From assembly GCA_022577435.1 (NCBI GenBank), contig JAKOON010000005.1, positions 12,680,724-12,744,723 on the forward strand: a DNA stretch of 64,000 nt, read 5' to 3'. Shown here one piece after another: positions 34,502-46,397 of this stretch. The notes below the pieces were generated by a model, which was given only the letters and a program-made list of their open reading frames with translations, had not been told where the DNA came from and ran no database searches. Within the stretch, counting starts at the first letter, position 1. Each line of letters opens with the position of its first letter. Source of the stretch: Embiotoca jacksoni. Its lineage: Eukaryota > Chordata > Actinopteri > Embiotocidae. A program made the translations under genes and the position numbers.

Positions 34502-37500
34502 TTATTTGGTTCCAGCAGGAGGTGAGTGCCACACTGCAGAGCTGGTGCGTTTAAAATATCGAGGCTTGCTCTTGTAAAAGATGTTTTCCAGTTTCGGTGG
34601 CTCGACTATTCCAAAGAAAGAGTCTAAATCAGGCGGGTTGAAGTATTGCTTCATAATGATCTGCTGCAGATTGTGACCTGGAAGGGAAACGATCCGTTTA
34701 AAAACAGCAAACAGGCATGTGACTTGCAAACGGGATTAACTCAATATGGTATAAATTACATTATAACTGACTATTTTCCAGGACTGAATTAATGAGCAAC
34801 TACATTACAGCAGTTTGGATATACTAAAGAATTTGAACATCACAACCGCACTGATTCACGTACCTTCTGCCCAGGACGGGATAGGTTTCCTCGGAGCAGA
34901 CTCATCATCAGTGGAGTCGTCACTGTTTTGGTCCATCCCATAATCCTCTGCAGTTTTGGACATAACCGGAGGTTTGTTCCCACCCTTTGGAGTGATGTCG
35001 TACGACTGAGGTGAGGATAGCTGCAGGAGAAGGATACAGCACACTATGAGGCTTTACGCTAATGTGAAATTATTTACGTCATGTTTGTAAATAGAGAAAT
35101 TTATTAAATTTATACACACACACACACACAAAAAAAAGCATCACTGAAATATACCTCGATATCGTGAGTCACATTGAGGCCGCCACCCCCTTTTCCTACA
35201 GGCGTGCTCATTACTGAGCGCTGAAAGGATCAAGAGGAAAGGTGGAAAATGTGTCAAACCAGCTGAGACAAACACGGAGTCCTTTTAACATTCAGATTTC
35301 AACACGGTCACTGAACAATAATTTATAGATATTTCCCAGTGGCTAATTAATTGGTGAATACCAAACCATAATGGCTGTCGTCTTAAATTTAAAAGGCAAA
35401 GAACACTTGATCTTTAATTCCAGTGTGCGCACATGTTCATCCAAGGATTAAGGAGAAATGTGACCATCCATGATTAGATTCTTACCTCCATATCCACAGT
35501 CACATTGAGGACAGCAGCCGTCTTCATTACAAACAGGGAGGGAGAAAAAAATAAATAAACACTTAGTTATTACATTACTAATAAGATGCCCTCAGAAAGT
35601 ACACTTTTGAGATAATTGATTAAGTGGTGAAATTGTTGTTTTTATATCTCCCTCAAAAAATGCAATGTATTGTTACATTTGTAAATAATACTGTTGATGG
35701 GTTTATGGGTAAAAAAAAAAAAAAAAAAAGAAGAAAAGAACATTAAGACGATAAATAAGTTCAGTTTCATAGGAGCTTTATGTTTTAGGCTGCAAAAGTA
35801 TTACGCACTCTAATAAGTTTGTTCGCCCAAAGTACTGTGGATAATCCACAGGACACGCCAACAACAGTTTTAACACTTCAAATAGTCTCTATAAAGATAA
35901 GGTTATAAAGATCAATTATGGATAAGGACAAATAAATAAAACCAAAACTTTCTGCCCGTGTCGGTGAGGAAATTCTTTCCATAATTTGGGTGAACCTTTA
36001 AACTGACAATATCTGAGCTTTGATTCAGCTTTCATTAATGTTTAACTGTGCAAGTGAAGTATTATATCCTACTGTCAGTGTACCTGTGTGTTAGCAGCCC
36101 CTCTCTGCTGAGCAGCCTCTAGCTCTTTAACAGCTTTCTCTTTTGCAGCCAGCCTCTGCCGCTCCTCCTGGTGGAACGAAAATCTCATGAACAACCAGAC
36201 AGCTGAGCAGCTGGAATAACAAACTCTGAAAACTTTAAAATGCATGAAAGAAATGCCAATTTACTTCAATATATATTCTCATCTGAAACGGTGACATTAA
36301 TCAACATGATCTCTAGACTGTGTCAACATGTTTCAAGAATACTTGTTATGTTCCCCTGAAACAATGCAGGTGTAAGTAAGTATCTGTATGAAAGGTGGAG
36401 GAGTAGATGATACCTAAATCACCTTTACATCCCTCCGGACCCAACATCAAACAAATAGAAGCCACAGACAGGCTTGGGTGTCTGTGTTCTCGCAATGTAG
36501 GTGTTTAAACTTGATATGTTGATGACATGATGTTCCTGCGCTTTAAAACTGCTAAAATATCACCACTCGGACGCTTGTTTAAGACATGTGGGTTCAAAAT
36601 GGTATTTTCTTACCAGTTTTCTTTTTTCCTCCAACGCCCTCCTCCTCTCCTCCAGCTCTCTCATCTCTTTCCCTCTCGCCGCCCTCTCCAGCTCACGTTG
36701 CAGAGCGAGAGCCTTTTCTTTTTCCACTCGCTCCCTGCAAAAACACGCATCAAGTCGTGAAAACAAACTCTGGAATGAATGCATATCTTACGGTCTTCAC
36801 CGATCTGCGTTTCAGTTCAATAAACAGGAACATTTCAGAGCAGAGAGTCACTGAATATTAACAGAAGAGGACGACGACGTCACTAGGGCCAGCAGCACCA
36901 AGTTAATGTTGGTGCTTCGACTTTCACTGGCGCTGCAACTTGTAACTGTTAATAACCCTGGGGTCAGATAATAAGTGTAAAACTGACTTGAGTCAACTGT
37001 TTGCATTAATCTGGGCAGTGGAGAGCTTCCCAACAACCTGGGAGGATGAACTGGCTGCGGAACCACCGGAGGACCAAGACAAAACACCACAAATATACAC
37101 TGCAGCATATCGTCCCATTAGTTTGGAGGCTCTTTCACCAGCACACACACACAAGCTGTGGGGGTTTCTCCGAGCTTTGTTAAAGTGATCCCCGCTAGCA
37201 TTTGGACCTGTCCAGTGTCCAAAGAACGGAAACACAACGGCGACAGCAGCACGACACTAATGAGGCCATCATCATCAGTGGATGATTAAATGCAGGTCAA
37301 ACGATGATGCTGAACGTTATTCGAGCTTAAAAAAAAACCAAATGACGTTCAAATAGCGACGGCAGTATTGAATGCTCCTGGTGTATTCAGTATCTATTTG
37401 AAACCGTGTGTGTCCTCGGTGTCCATCCCCATTGTTTGGGCTATGAGAAACAACGGATGACCTTTCAGCAGCGGCTTGTCGTTCTCTCTCCAGCTCCCTC

Positions 37501-40500
37501 TCGCGCTCCTGCTCCCTCTTTAGCTCCAGCGCTTTGCGAGCTTCAGCCAGCTTACGAGCTCGCTGCTCCTCTTCCTCAGCCTTCTTCTTGGCCTGAAGCT
37601 CCTGCTGCCGCTTTTCTTCCTCCTGGAAGTTAAAAACCACACAACATAAGGAAAGAGGAGTTGCAATGTGTAACGGCAAACACCGTAAAGTTACTAAATA
37701 ACTCTCCTGCAAATTTATCATTGAGGTTTCCTGGTTTCTCAGGTTGCTAGCCTTCTGGCAGCGGTTTGGGTAAACGTTAAGCTCCGTGCTGTATGCATCC
37801 GTCATCTAATCATTATATTAGCAACATAATTCTTTGCAAAGGATTGATTTGCATAATGACATCCCCAGTGTGCACCAAAGGGGAAAAAAAAGAAAAAACG
37901 TTGGTGACAAAAAAGTCAAACTCGACAAATAAACTAGAAGAGCGTTGTCTCACTGCTTGCTGAATCTTCTTCTTTTTGGCGTCTTCCTCCAACTTTTTCT
38001 TCTGCTCCAGCTCCTCTTGACGCTTTATGGCCACCTTCTTCTTGACCTTCTCCTCTGCCAGACGCTGTGTGGAGATGCACAGCATCAAGAGATCAGACAA
38101 AATGGTTCAGTCTAAATATACAGATCTAGAGCCACCACACCAGCTGCACACCTTATCATTTTTCTCATCCATCTGAGCCATTTTTTGCTCAATCTTCTTT
38201 TTCTTTTCCTCCTCTCTCAGCTCTTCTTTTACTTTGGCATCATAGACTCGTTTTAACCTCTCATCCTTCTTCCTGGAACATACATTTTAAAAGTTAATTT
38301 AAAAGATAATGATGAATTGTTACCGAATTGTTTCAGTCAGAGTGGCTTAACTCTGAAAGATGTTGCATGGTTACCTTTTAGCTTCATCCTGTTTCTTCCT
38401 CTTTTCCTCATCCATCTTCCTCTTTCTTTCGTCCTCTACCTCCTGCTTCTTTTTAAATGCCTCCAGTTTGAGACGCTCTTTTGTCTGAGAAAATATAGAA
38501 AACAAGAAAAAAAAAAAGAAGAAAAAAAAAGGTACCAAAAACTGTAAGACACTCATGTCAGAAAAGTTAATATAAAGATACTGTGATGTGAAAGGGAGCG
38601 AACATCAAAATAATCCAACGTGTAGTGTAATAATGAAGAAAAACACTGCTTCAAACAAACACAGAAGCAGAAATCCATCTAAAAACTTATTTTCAAGGTC
38701 TTTAAGGTTCAATCAAATTTATGTTCAAATTATTAAACGGCAGAGACAGATCAGCACAGTGAAGCAAACGACTTCATTACTTATATAAGTGCTTTCGGTC
38801 TGCCTGACCAGGATCTACAAATAGTTACACCTTACATCTGGTACAATATATCTCTTTTCATTATGTGAGATTTATGGTTTTTGTACATGCTGCCTGACAA
38901 ATAATTATAAAAAAAACAAAAACATTTCCAGCCCCCTTTTAACAGCATAAAACAAGTGATTTCATTGGAAAGTTATGCTCTATAGATGCTGTGTTGTTTT
39001 AAACGAGCTGTGTCAGCACGTAAAGCTCAACTACAGTTGTATACATGATATTAAATACAAAAACAAGAAACCAACGCACCACCACCGCAGTGTCTAAAGA
39101 CCAAGAGTAGCTAAATTTGATTTCCCTGAAAGAGAACAAGGACTCAACCTCCTGTGTCGCCTCGCCCAGTTCATCTTAAGTCACCAACAGTGAGACCAGG
39201 TTTGTATACAACTGACTTGACACTCGGAGCTTCAGGTTAAGATGGATTTTTACATCTGGTCACAACGTTTCAAAGGCAACACACAGTGATGTTACACAGC
39301 CAGTTCAGGTGGTTGACGGTTTGTTAGATTATAAGACTACAAAGAATGATCATTAGTGACAGTCGGGGTCACAAACACCATCAACTAACAAGCACGGTTT
39401 GGGTTGATGGTTAAATGACTATATAGTCGCCCCTTCCACACATGGACTCTGTACAATTGCATTATTCAATCACTGTAATATGGTTTTAGTTGGTTGTTTT
39501 CTGTACCTGAAAAGTGACGCACACAGTCTACTTAGCATTTCACTTTTTCAGTAATTTTATACAGGTGTTTTGCTCGAGCCTGAATTTCAGCTCTGCTGTA
39601 GACTAGAGCACAAAAGTGTAAACTGTGACGGTGGGAAAGGGGCTTATCTCGAGTGTGCCACATGAGGAGACATTCAAGTTTCACACCAGCAAGTGCCCAC
39701 AAACAGTGTTTCAACATTACACTTACCACTACACCGATGCTCAACTGAGAAGGGGAGAAAAGATATCCAAATAAGAGAACCACATGATGTCATAACTCAA
39801 CAAAAATAAGACCCACAATATATATATATTTTTTTTTTTAAATGTAAAAACACTCACATCATCAAATACTAAAGTTTGAATTCAATTTTTGTCACGGCAC
39901 TAAAATGTTCTTAAAAATTCTGGTTTTAGAGACACTCACTGATAAAAAGTACACAACATGATTTGTCATAATAAGCCTGAATAATTATTAAAGATCATTT
40001 TCAATTCACTGCAATACCACGTATGTGCTAGTAAGGGGCATTTTAAGCAAACATACTATTCAATATTCACTGGGAAGTATTTTTATTCCTAACAACTGAA
40101 GCCGACTTTGAAAATTTACAAGAATATCATTACTTCACAATGTATTAGGGGTATAACGTACCTTAGCATCAACCTTAAGAGGAGTGGTGTGTTTGATGAA
40201 GGACTTGATCATACCGGTCCGGCCGAGGGAACTCGGAGTCATCATCAGCATCTGATTCTTCTGGACGGTGTGGAGAAATGATCTCATGTTGGGCCTGATG
40301 GTCTGTGCATCAAGAACAAAGAAATTCCAAACATGACCATTTCATCAAAAATACCACATATCAGAAATGAAAAAATATGTACATGTCCTCTAATATTCTT
40401 TTTTTTCTTATTTGCATCTTACACTTTGGCTTTTCTTGGGAGGAGAGAACCTCTTGGTGGGACTTCCCTCTGCAGTATCTGGAGCTTTGCGTTTAGTGCT

Positions 40501-43161
40501 GTGACGTGGCCTAAAGACAGAGGAAAAACATTTGTAAGTCCTTTGACATCACTGCAGACATAAATTTTTTTTAATAAATACCACCATCCCTCCTCTGTCC
40601 CACACAGCACTCACCTCTGGGAAGTAAGTCGCTTCTCAGGGACAACTGAAAGACAAATGGAAACGTGAATTTAGCACACACAAGTTGAATTTTAGTCCAA
40701 AACTTGATTAAAAAGGAACCAGTTAAAAACATGAAGAGTTCCCATACCTGCCCAATTGTTAGGAGTGCTCACTTTCAGCTCAGAAGTGAACAATGCTGGG
40801 GGCGCCAGTTTGGGAGAGTTTGCAGCCACAGAACGAGTAACGCGCTCAACAGCTGGGTGAGTCTGTGTTTTATAAAAAAAAAAAAAAAAAAAAACACAAA
40901 AAAACACAAAAAAAACCCAACAGCTGATCAGAAACCAAAACAATATATTCAATTTCAAAGTAAGCCCCTTTTAATTAGACAAAGGAAAACGTTCATACCT
41001 TTGGAGTTTCATTAGACTTTTCAAGTGCAGCATTATCAACTGTGTCTGCTGGAACAGCTTCTGACATGCTATAGCAATGAATGAATAAAAAACACAGGTA
41101 AGAGACACTTTAAAATAAATACAGATCAGTGAATTCAAGGGCAGTAATGTGTAGCTCAGGAGAGGTTATGTAGATAAATCTACCAGCCAGAAAATTAGGG
41201 TGTGCGAATGTCAAAAAAGTATGTGGGCCTATTAAGTCCTGACAATCGATGTCTCCCCGAACCCTACATTACCAAAAACCAAGAGCATTTTTAAAGATAA
41301 CTCTGGTGATCATCTGTATTTTGATTACCGTCAACAAATCTCAGGAGACCAAAACAACAGAATGTACCCTATAAACAACAACACCTGCTTATTTTATTGC
41401 TTGGTGCCATTCCTGTCCAAAAACTATTAAAAACAAATCACTGAGCCACACTTTTGCACTGACTGATGTTTCTTTGTTTAAAAAAAATATGGGCACTATA
41501 GTTCATTAGGAAATAGCTCCACAGATTAATAACAACATCACTAAGGTTTCCCCATAACTAGGCAGATTTAATACTGTATTTAGATTTGATAAATCTCCAA
41601 CCCTTAAAGAAATGATCAGACTAAGCTGTTTGAAAGGCATTCATGAAGCAGAAGGCATTCCCGTCCTTCGTTAAGTCCCCACTACAAAATCATTATGCAT
41701 TTCATTATCAAGACAATTTCTTATGTATATGGTGTGTTAGGGTTAAATGTTATAAAAAAAAAAAAAGTCATGTGATTATGTTTGCTGTAAAATAAGCTCC
41801 CTTAATTTTTGTCAATGACCCTATATTGTTAGAAAAAGACATTCATAAAGACGAGAACACTCACACTTCTCCATCCTGCTCCATCTTCTCCTCCTCCTCC
41901 TCCTCCTCTGTAGAGTCCTTGCAAGAGTCCTCTACAATATGAAAGAAGCAGCCGGATATCATACAGAGCTCGAAGAGAATCAAAGTGAGGAAGAACTTGG
42001 AAAAATGTTGCATCTGTGAAGTTATAAAGAAAATACGGTTAGCTTCTCACCACTGATGTTGCTGCTACATGTGGAGTTGCCCATGCGAGTCACCCTCTTC
42101 TTCAGCATCGAACGACGTGAGGCACGGCGGACAGATTCCTGCGTCCTACTGTGCCGCAGGCCAGCCAGCGAGTGACGCAGCTTGAGGGAGCATCGTGCAG
42201 CGCTTCGCCTGGAGCTCTGGGCAGCTCCAGCTATTGCGACCTTGGCAGCTGTACGGCCAGGAGAGGGCTCCGGCTCTTTAACCAGCTCGGCAGACAAGCG
42301 GTCTGCCGAGGAAATCCTGACAACAACCTCTGGTGAAGGTATCGTAGGTGGAGTCAGGGCTGCGTTACAAGTGTCATCGGATTTGGCTTCAGCACCATTC
42401 ACCTTATTACTTTTGTCCTCTTCTTCTTCCTCAGCCAGCTCTGGCTTCTTGTTCTGCACCTCTTCAGTTTGACTGCCGCCACGAGGTGACAGGCTCGCAT
42501 CCTCTTCCACTTCAGGCGTTGTCTGTTTTTTCTTGCGAGTGGTGCGTTTGGGCTGTGTGGTGCGACTGGTTTCAGAGGTGGAAGCCTGAGGAAGTGGCTC
42601 CTCTTCAGCGATGAAGTTCAGTGATTGGATGGAGGAGTCACGAAGGTTACTGCGCTTTCCCCTTGAAAATCTAGACGGGAAAGGAAAACTCGTTTAGATT
42701 TACAAGGACAACGCGTGTTAAATTGCTCCACTTTGAAGAAATTGAAAAGAAGACTTGGCCTTTAGTAAAACTAATAAAATCAACAAACCTTCGCCTTGCT
42801 TGGTTTTCCTCCTGACGCCCTAAAGATACACGCTTCCTGCGACTATTCTTTTTCTGTGACGGCGTCTTCGGCATCAATTCTGGTTCTGCATTAAAATCTC
42901 TGAAATAAAATAGAAACAGCTTCATCAGAATTTTTTTTTTTTTTTTAAAGACAATTACTGTGAAAGGAGAAAGATAAGTAAAATTGGATCTAATATTTCA
43001 CTAACATTACTTCGAGCCTACCTTGAGAACATGCGATTGGCTTCTTGCTGGATCTCTTCGAGCCAAACATTGTGGACATTATCAATCTCACTGATGAAGT
43101 CTTGGGCCTTGCTGTCAAACATTTGCAAGAGGGAACGCACAGATGATAATACGGAGTTCAT
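34502..43161 (-). CDS. incenp: Inner centromere protein INCENP
   Basis: INCENP is the scaffold of the chromosomal passenger complex; its N terminus binds survivin and borealin and its C-terminal IN-box activates Aurora B. Nineteen core exons give 838 residues: 43022-43161 (ATG at 43161), 42789-42899, 42051-42661, 41865-41931, 40999-41068, 40748-40862, 40615-40645, 40423-40510, 40162-40302, 38375-38484, 38152-38272, 37954-38064, 37462-37622, 36614-36734, 36084-36167, 35486-35521, 35155-35220, 34864-35020 and 34502-34677. Landmarks in order: NVWLEEIQQEANRMFSR and PELMPKTPSQKK near the N terminus; SFLHTVQKNQMLM and SFIKHTTPLK before a long Lys/Glu-rich single-helix region; then the IN-box with DDSTDDE, RKPIPSWAEG, PPDLDSFFG, KSKPRYFKRTSSAVW and the end SPPAGTK. 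The TSS motif in the IN-box is the site Aurora B phosphorylates in the family. An untranslated first exon probably ends at 44288. The human protein is about 918 residues. Confidence 0.93.
35486..35521 (-). CDS. incenp: 36-nt mini-exon of incenp
   Basis: Twelve codons (TAAVLNVTVDME) lie between a T/C-rich aatgaag acceptor and a gtaaga donor, phase 0 at both ends. The next exon (35155-35220) contains the related stretch GLNVTHDIE. Human INCENP, as I recall, has one LNVTVD motif here. Confidence 0.75.
39727..39744 (-). CDS. incenp: 18-nt in-frame microexon of incenp
   Basis: A strong pyrimidine tract and cag acceptor precede, and gtaagt follows, 18 bases on the minus strand coding LSIGVV. It falls between exons 40162-40302 (ends ..PLKVDAK, phase 0) and 38375-38484 (TKERLKLEAF, phase 0), so inclusion and skipping both keep the frame. 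It would add six mostly hydrophobic residues exactly where the charged helix begins. Confidence 0.55.
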
Positions 43162-44388
43162 GGTGACGGCCTGAGGGAGAAATTGCACAATTAAGATCAG
43201 GAAAGGATGGGCCAGACATGTGATGACAAGCAAGATGAAAGTCATAAATCTATTTAGCCTTTTAGCCTGACTATACCAACCAACTTCAATTTAACCCCCT
43301 AGACAGTAGTTCAGAAAAGTCAACAAAAGCCACTTATTCATCAATAACTACAGAATCTCAAACTTTGTCTGCAACCCACCTACAAACCTTGACAGCCAAG
43401 GACACCAGTAACAAATAAACTGGTATCTTCAAAGTGGAAAATGGAAAGAGGTGCAGTTTATTTTAATCTGAACTGACAACAAAACATAATGTTTATAATT
43501 GGTGCTTTACGTAGATGATATTTATTACGCATTTAATATCACACCATCTTTTGTTGTGGTGAAAAAAAGGTCCCTGCAGTATAAGTATATATCATTTTAT
43601 GTCCCCCACACAAAAACAAACAACTTTACTAAACTATTCGCAGCCTATTCTGGGTTCACAGCCAACACTGCTCGACAACTTTACATCATATTAAGACTTT
43701 GTACAATTGGACAGCCATGTAGACTGAGAATATTAAATAGTAATTGTATGAAAGCACAATTTGCAAAGCAACGTTATCCTTCCATAAAGTTTTGATTGTC
43801 ATCTTATATTTTAGTGTTTCATTGTCAGACCCTGTTTTTAAACTTTTACGTGCGCATGCGCAGTGTCTATTTCCGCGGACGGATGTACGAGAAGTACGGT
43901 GGCTATTTAACAACAATGTGGTCGGAGATGAAAAACCCGTTTGTTGTCCTTAAGTTACAGCAGCAATGACACATTGTTTACAATAAAATAAAATTAAAAA
44001 AAAAAAGGCAACAACTTCACGTTATCTTTGTGTTGTGAGAGTTCAGGGGAGCAGACGTTTCCAAAGTAACATGCTAGCTTAGCCAACATTAAACAACCGA
44101 TATCGACGCGTAAACAACAATAAAACAGTCAAATAATGATAGAAACTACCGCAAGACAGGAGTGACAGTTACTCCGAGACACAATCAGTTTAGTTACCGG
44201 AGTTAGTTGAGCGTTTTAGCCGCTCGTTACGACGTTATCCGGCTAACGTTGATCACGTAAACTAACTTTAAACTTCAAAACATTTACCTTCGATGTCCAC
44301 GTTTCAGAAAAATAAACGCGACGCACGTTGCTCCGCTGGTTTTAAAAGCTACGTTATCGCATACTTGAGCGAAAATACGTAAAGTAAA

Positions 44389-44634
44389 ATGAGGGCCGAG
44401 TCTTCGCAACCTGATCGTCCCGCACGACAGCAGCAGTCCGACCCGCTGAAACCGTTTATAACTCGTTCAAACCTCTCCAGCCAATCCGGACGCTCGGTGA
44501 CGAATACAGCTGTTCGATTCGAGGACCGCGATATCCGGGAGGGCGGCGCTAACCTCGGAGATCAACACCGGGATACGGTGCGGAGCCGGAGGCGGGCAAC
44601 GGGGACAAGACAAATCGTGCGAACCCGAAGGTAA
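44389..44634 (+). CDS. hypothetical 81-residue ORF divergent from incenp
   Basis: An ATG-started open frame lies in the CpG-rich promoter region, antisense to incenp. It encodes an Arg/Ser/Gln-rich peptide (MRAESSQPDRPARQQQSD..) and has a possible donor (cgaag|gtaatt) just before its stop. I recognise no domain. High GC alone lengthens chance frames, so this may only be a byproduct of the promoter; it could also be the first exon of a divergent transcript. Confidence 0.2.
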   Translation: MRAESSQPDRPARQQQSDPLKPFITRSNLSSQSGRSVTNTAVRFEDRDIREGGANLGDQHRDTVRSRRRATGTRQIVRTRR

Positions 44635-44680
44635 TTTAGGGCGGGGTTTCAGCGCTTCTCAGATTTAAATGGACCAATCG
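44480..44680. promoter_or_regulatory. CpG-rich incenp promoter with two CCAAT boxes
   Basis: CCAAT motifs occur near 44481 (agccaatccgg) and 44672 (gaccaatcgg), flanking a GC-rich stretch upstream of the candidate incenp first exon. NF-Y sites are common in promoters of mitotic genes; the role here is inferred. Confidence 0.35.
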
Positions 44681-44786
44681 GTATTGTGGCAGGATTTCTT
44701 CAGCTCCGCCCACGGCACTCAGTCACGTGCACGTCTGTGTACGTGTGTAGACTCAGTGAAACGCAAAAAATATATATTTTAAATCC

Positions 44787-44950
44787 CTAAGTATATCCAC
44801 CATGGGCCCATTTGAGAGGCATTAGCTTTTTTTCTCTTAAATGTAGATAAACGTGTTGATCTCTCTTTGCTTTGGTGTCCCATCCTCTTCTGCAGACTGA
44901 AAATGTAGCTGTGTCCCCCTCAGGAAACACCTCCACAGGATGTTTGAAGC
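44787..44950 (-). CDS. pgghg: candidate terminal exon of pgghg
   Basis: One minus-strand frame reads HPVEVFPEGDTATFS.. to a stop at 44787. It resembles the HKVSFPRSAG-type continuation I recall after LLPG in human PGGHG. No good acceptor sits at the right place and phase, so the join is unproven. Without splicing, the previous exon would end seven codons later (stop at 46375). Confidence 0.25.
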
Positions 44951-46374
44951 CATGTATCACACAACAAAGGCGGAGGTGGGGGTCCAGTTCATCAGAGTAA
45001 GGTAGACAAGTCTGTACTGTGCTGTTTTTAGACCTGTAATAAAGCCACAAACGATTATCTACTACCTATTTATATAGTATCATAAAGCGGGTTTATGATT
45101 TCGTGATGTGGCATATTATTGTACCACAGTTCTTGTGTTTTATATAATTTTTTCCCTATAATGCAAAAAAAAAATTAAACAAAGTGCAAGAGATGTTTGT
45201 ATTTCACTGTTTAAAAATGAAAAGGATTAAACCTTCTCCTTTTAGATTTTACTTTTACTTTCTCTATAAAAAAAAAAAAATAAAAAAAAGGGGAAAAAAC
45301 AGGCAACACATGTTGGTATTATATCCCATTTAATGTGGTCTTTTATGAGCCTGCCAGCCAGAGGCAAGTTCCATTGTGTTAACAAATAAGTAGAGCAAGC
45401 ACTCGTGAATTTTCTTTTGGAATTTTTCTGTTTATTAAATCAAAACAAACAGTGCACTCATCTTTTTTAAATCATTGTATGGTTATTTGTGGTCCTGCTC
45501 TGTGGTCCTGCTTATAGCCAATATAAAGTTAAATTCATATTGTCCTTTTTTATTGATTTTGATACATTTTGAGGTCGTTCAATGTCAAATCACAAAACAT
45601 GTTTTTAATTCTCTGCAAATGGGATGTTTAGAACGGTCATTGCTCCGGTTTCAGAAAGGCCAGCAGGAAGATGTCGACATCAGTTTACAAACACGCCCGG
45701 GCTCTCGAGGAAAAGTTACTGGCTGCCCTGAAAATAAAAATGTTTTCAAGTGAGCTTGGATTGGGGTCAGGTTTGCATAAAAGTATATTTATTAATAGCA
45801 AACTTAAATCATATTGTTGAGAGACTAAATTCCTCTGAGTAACAATTGTTTTTTCAAACCAGCAGCTTTATATTTTCCATAACTGTTGCCATTGCATACA
45901 TATACAGTATAGGCTATGCTGAAGAGTGTATCTTTCACCATCTTTCAATGCTTTGATTGCAGCTATTCCCCAATCTTCTCTGAATGGAACATGTGGCCAC
46001 TGTAATGAATGGTCACTGCAATCAGCAATGAAAATAATTGCCGGTTTCATTGTTTCGGTCGTTATGCAACTGTGACATTTATTCTTCTGCAACCCTTCTA
46101 TTAATGCTACAGTCTGGTACTTTTTACACTTTCTAACAGTTGTATATCTAAACATATGTACATTAGATAATTTCTCTGTTTATATTTCATTATATTCCTT
46201 TTAAAAATACATTTCTATGTTTATACTTTGTTTGTTTATCCCTTATGTAAGCTGCTGGAACCCTCTAGTTTTCCCACCGGGGTTAATTAAGTATCTTATT
46301 TTTCTTTATTATTAATACATTATATAACTTTCATTTTTAAATGTTCAGCAGAACAGGAATTGAAAGTTATAATT
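44951..46374. other. probable last intron or 3' region of pgghg
   Basis: The sequence is AT-rich with no supported exon. Several TTTATT motifs (minus-strand AATAAA) occur, for example near 45788, so the gene may end anywhere here. Confidence 0.4.
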
Positions 46375-46397
46375 TCATGTCCTAGCTTGTGCGTTAC

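Larger units (their letters stand above)
43162..44780. other. incenp 5' region and incenp-pgghg boundary
   Basis: On the minus strand the incenp ATG exon has an acceptor after 43170. A matching donor (gaag|gtaaat) at 44288 ends a likely untranslated first exon. The surrounding 44290-44650 is CpG-rich and probably the promoter. A perfect NRF1-type palindrome TGCGCATGCGCA is at 43851-43862, within the first intron. Confidence 0.5.
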
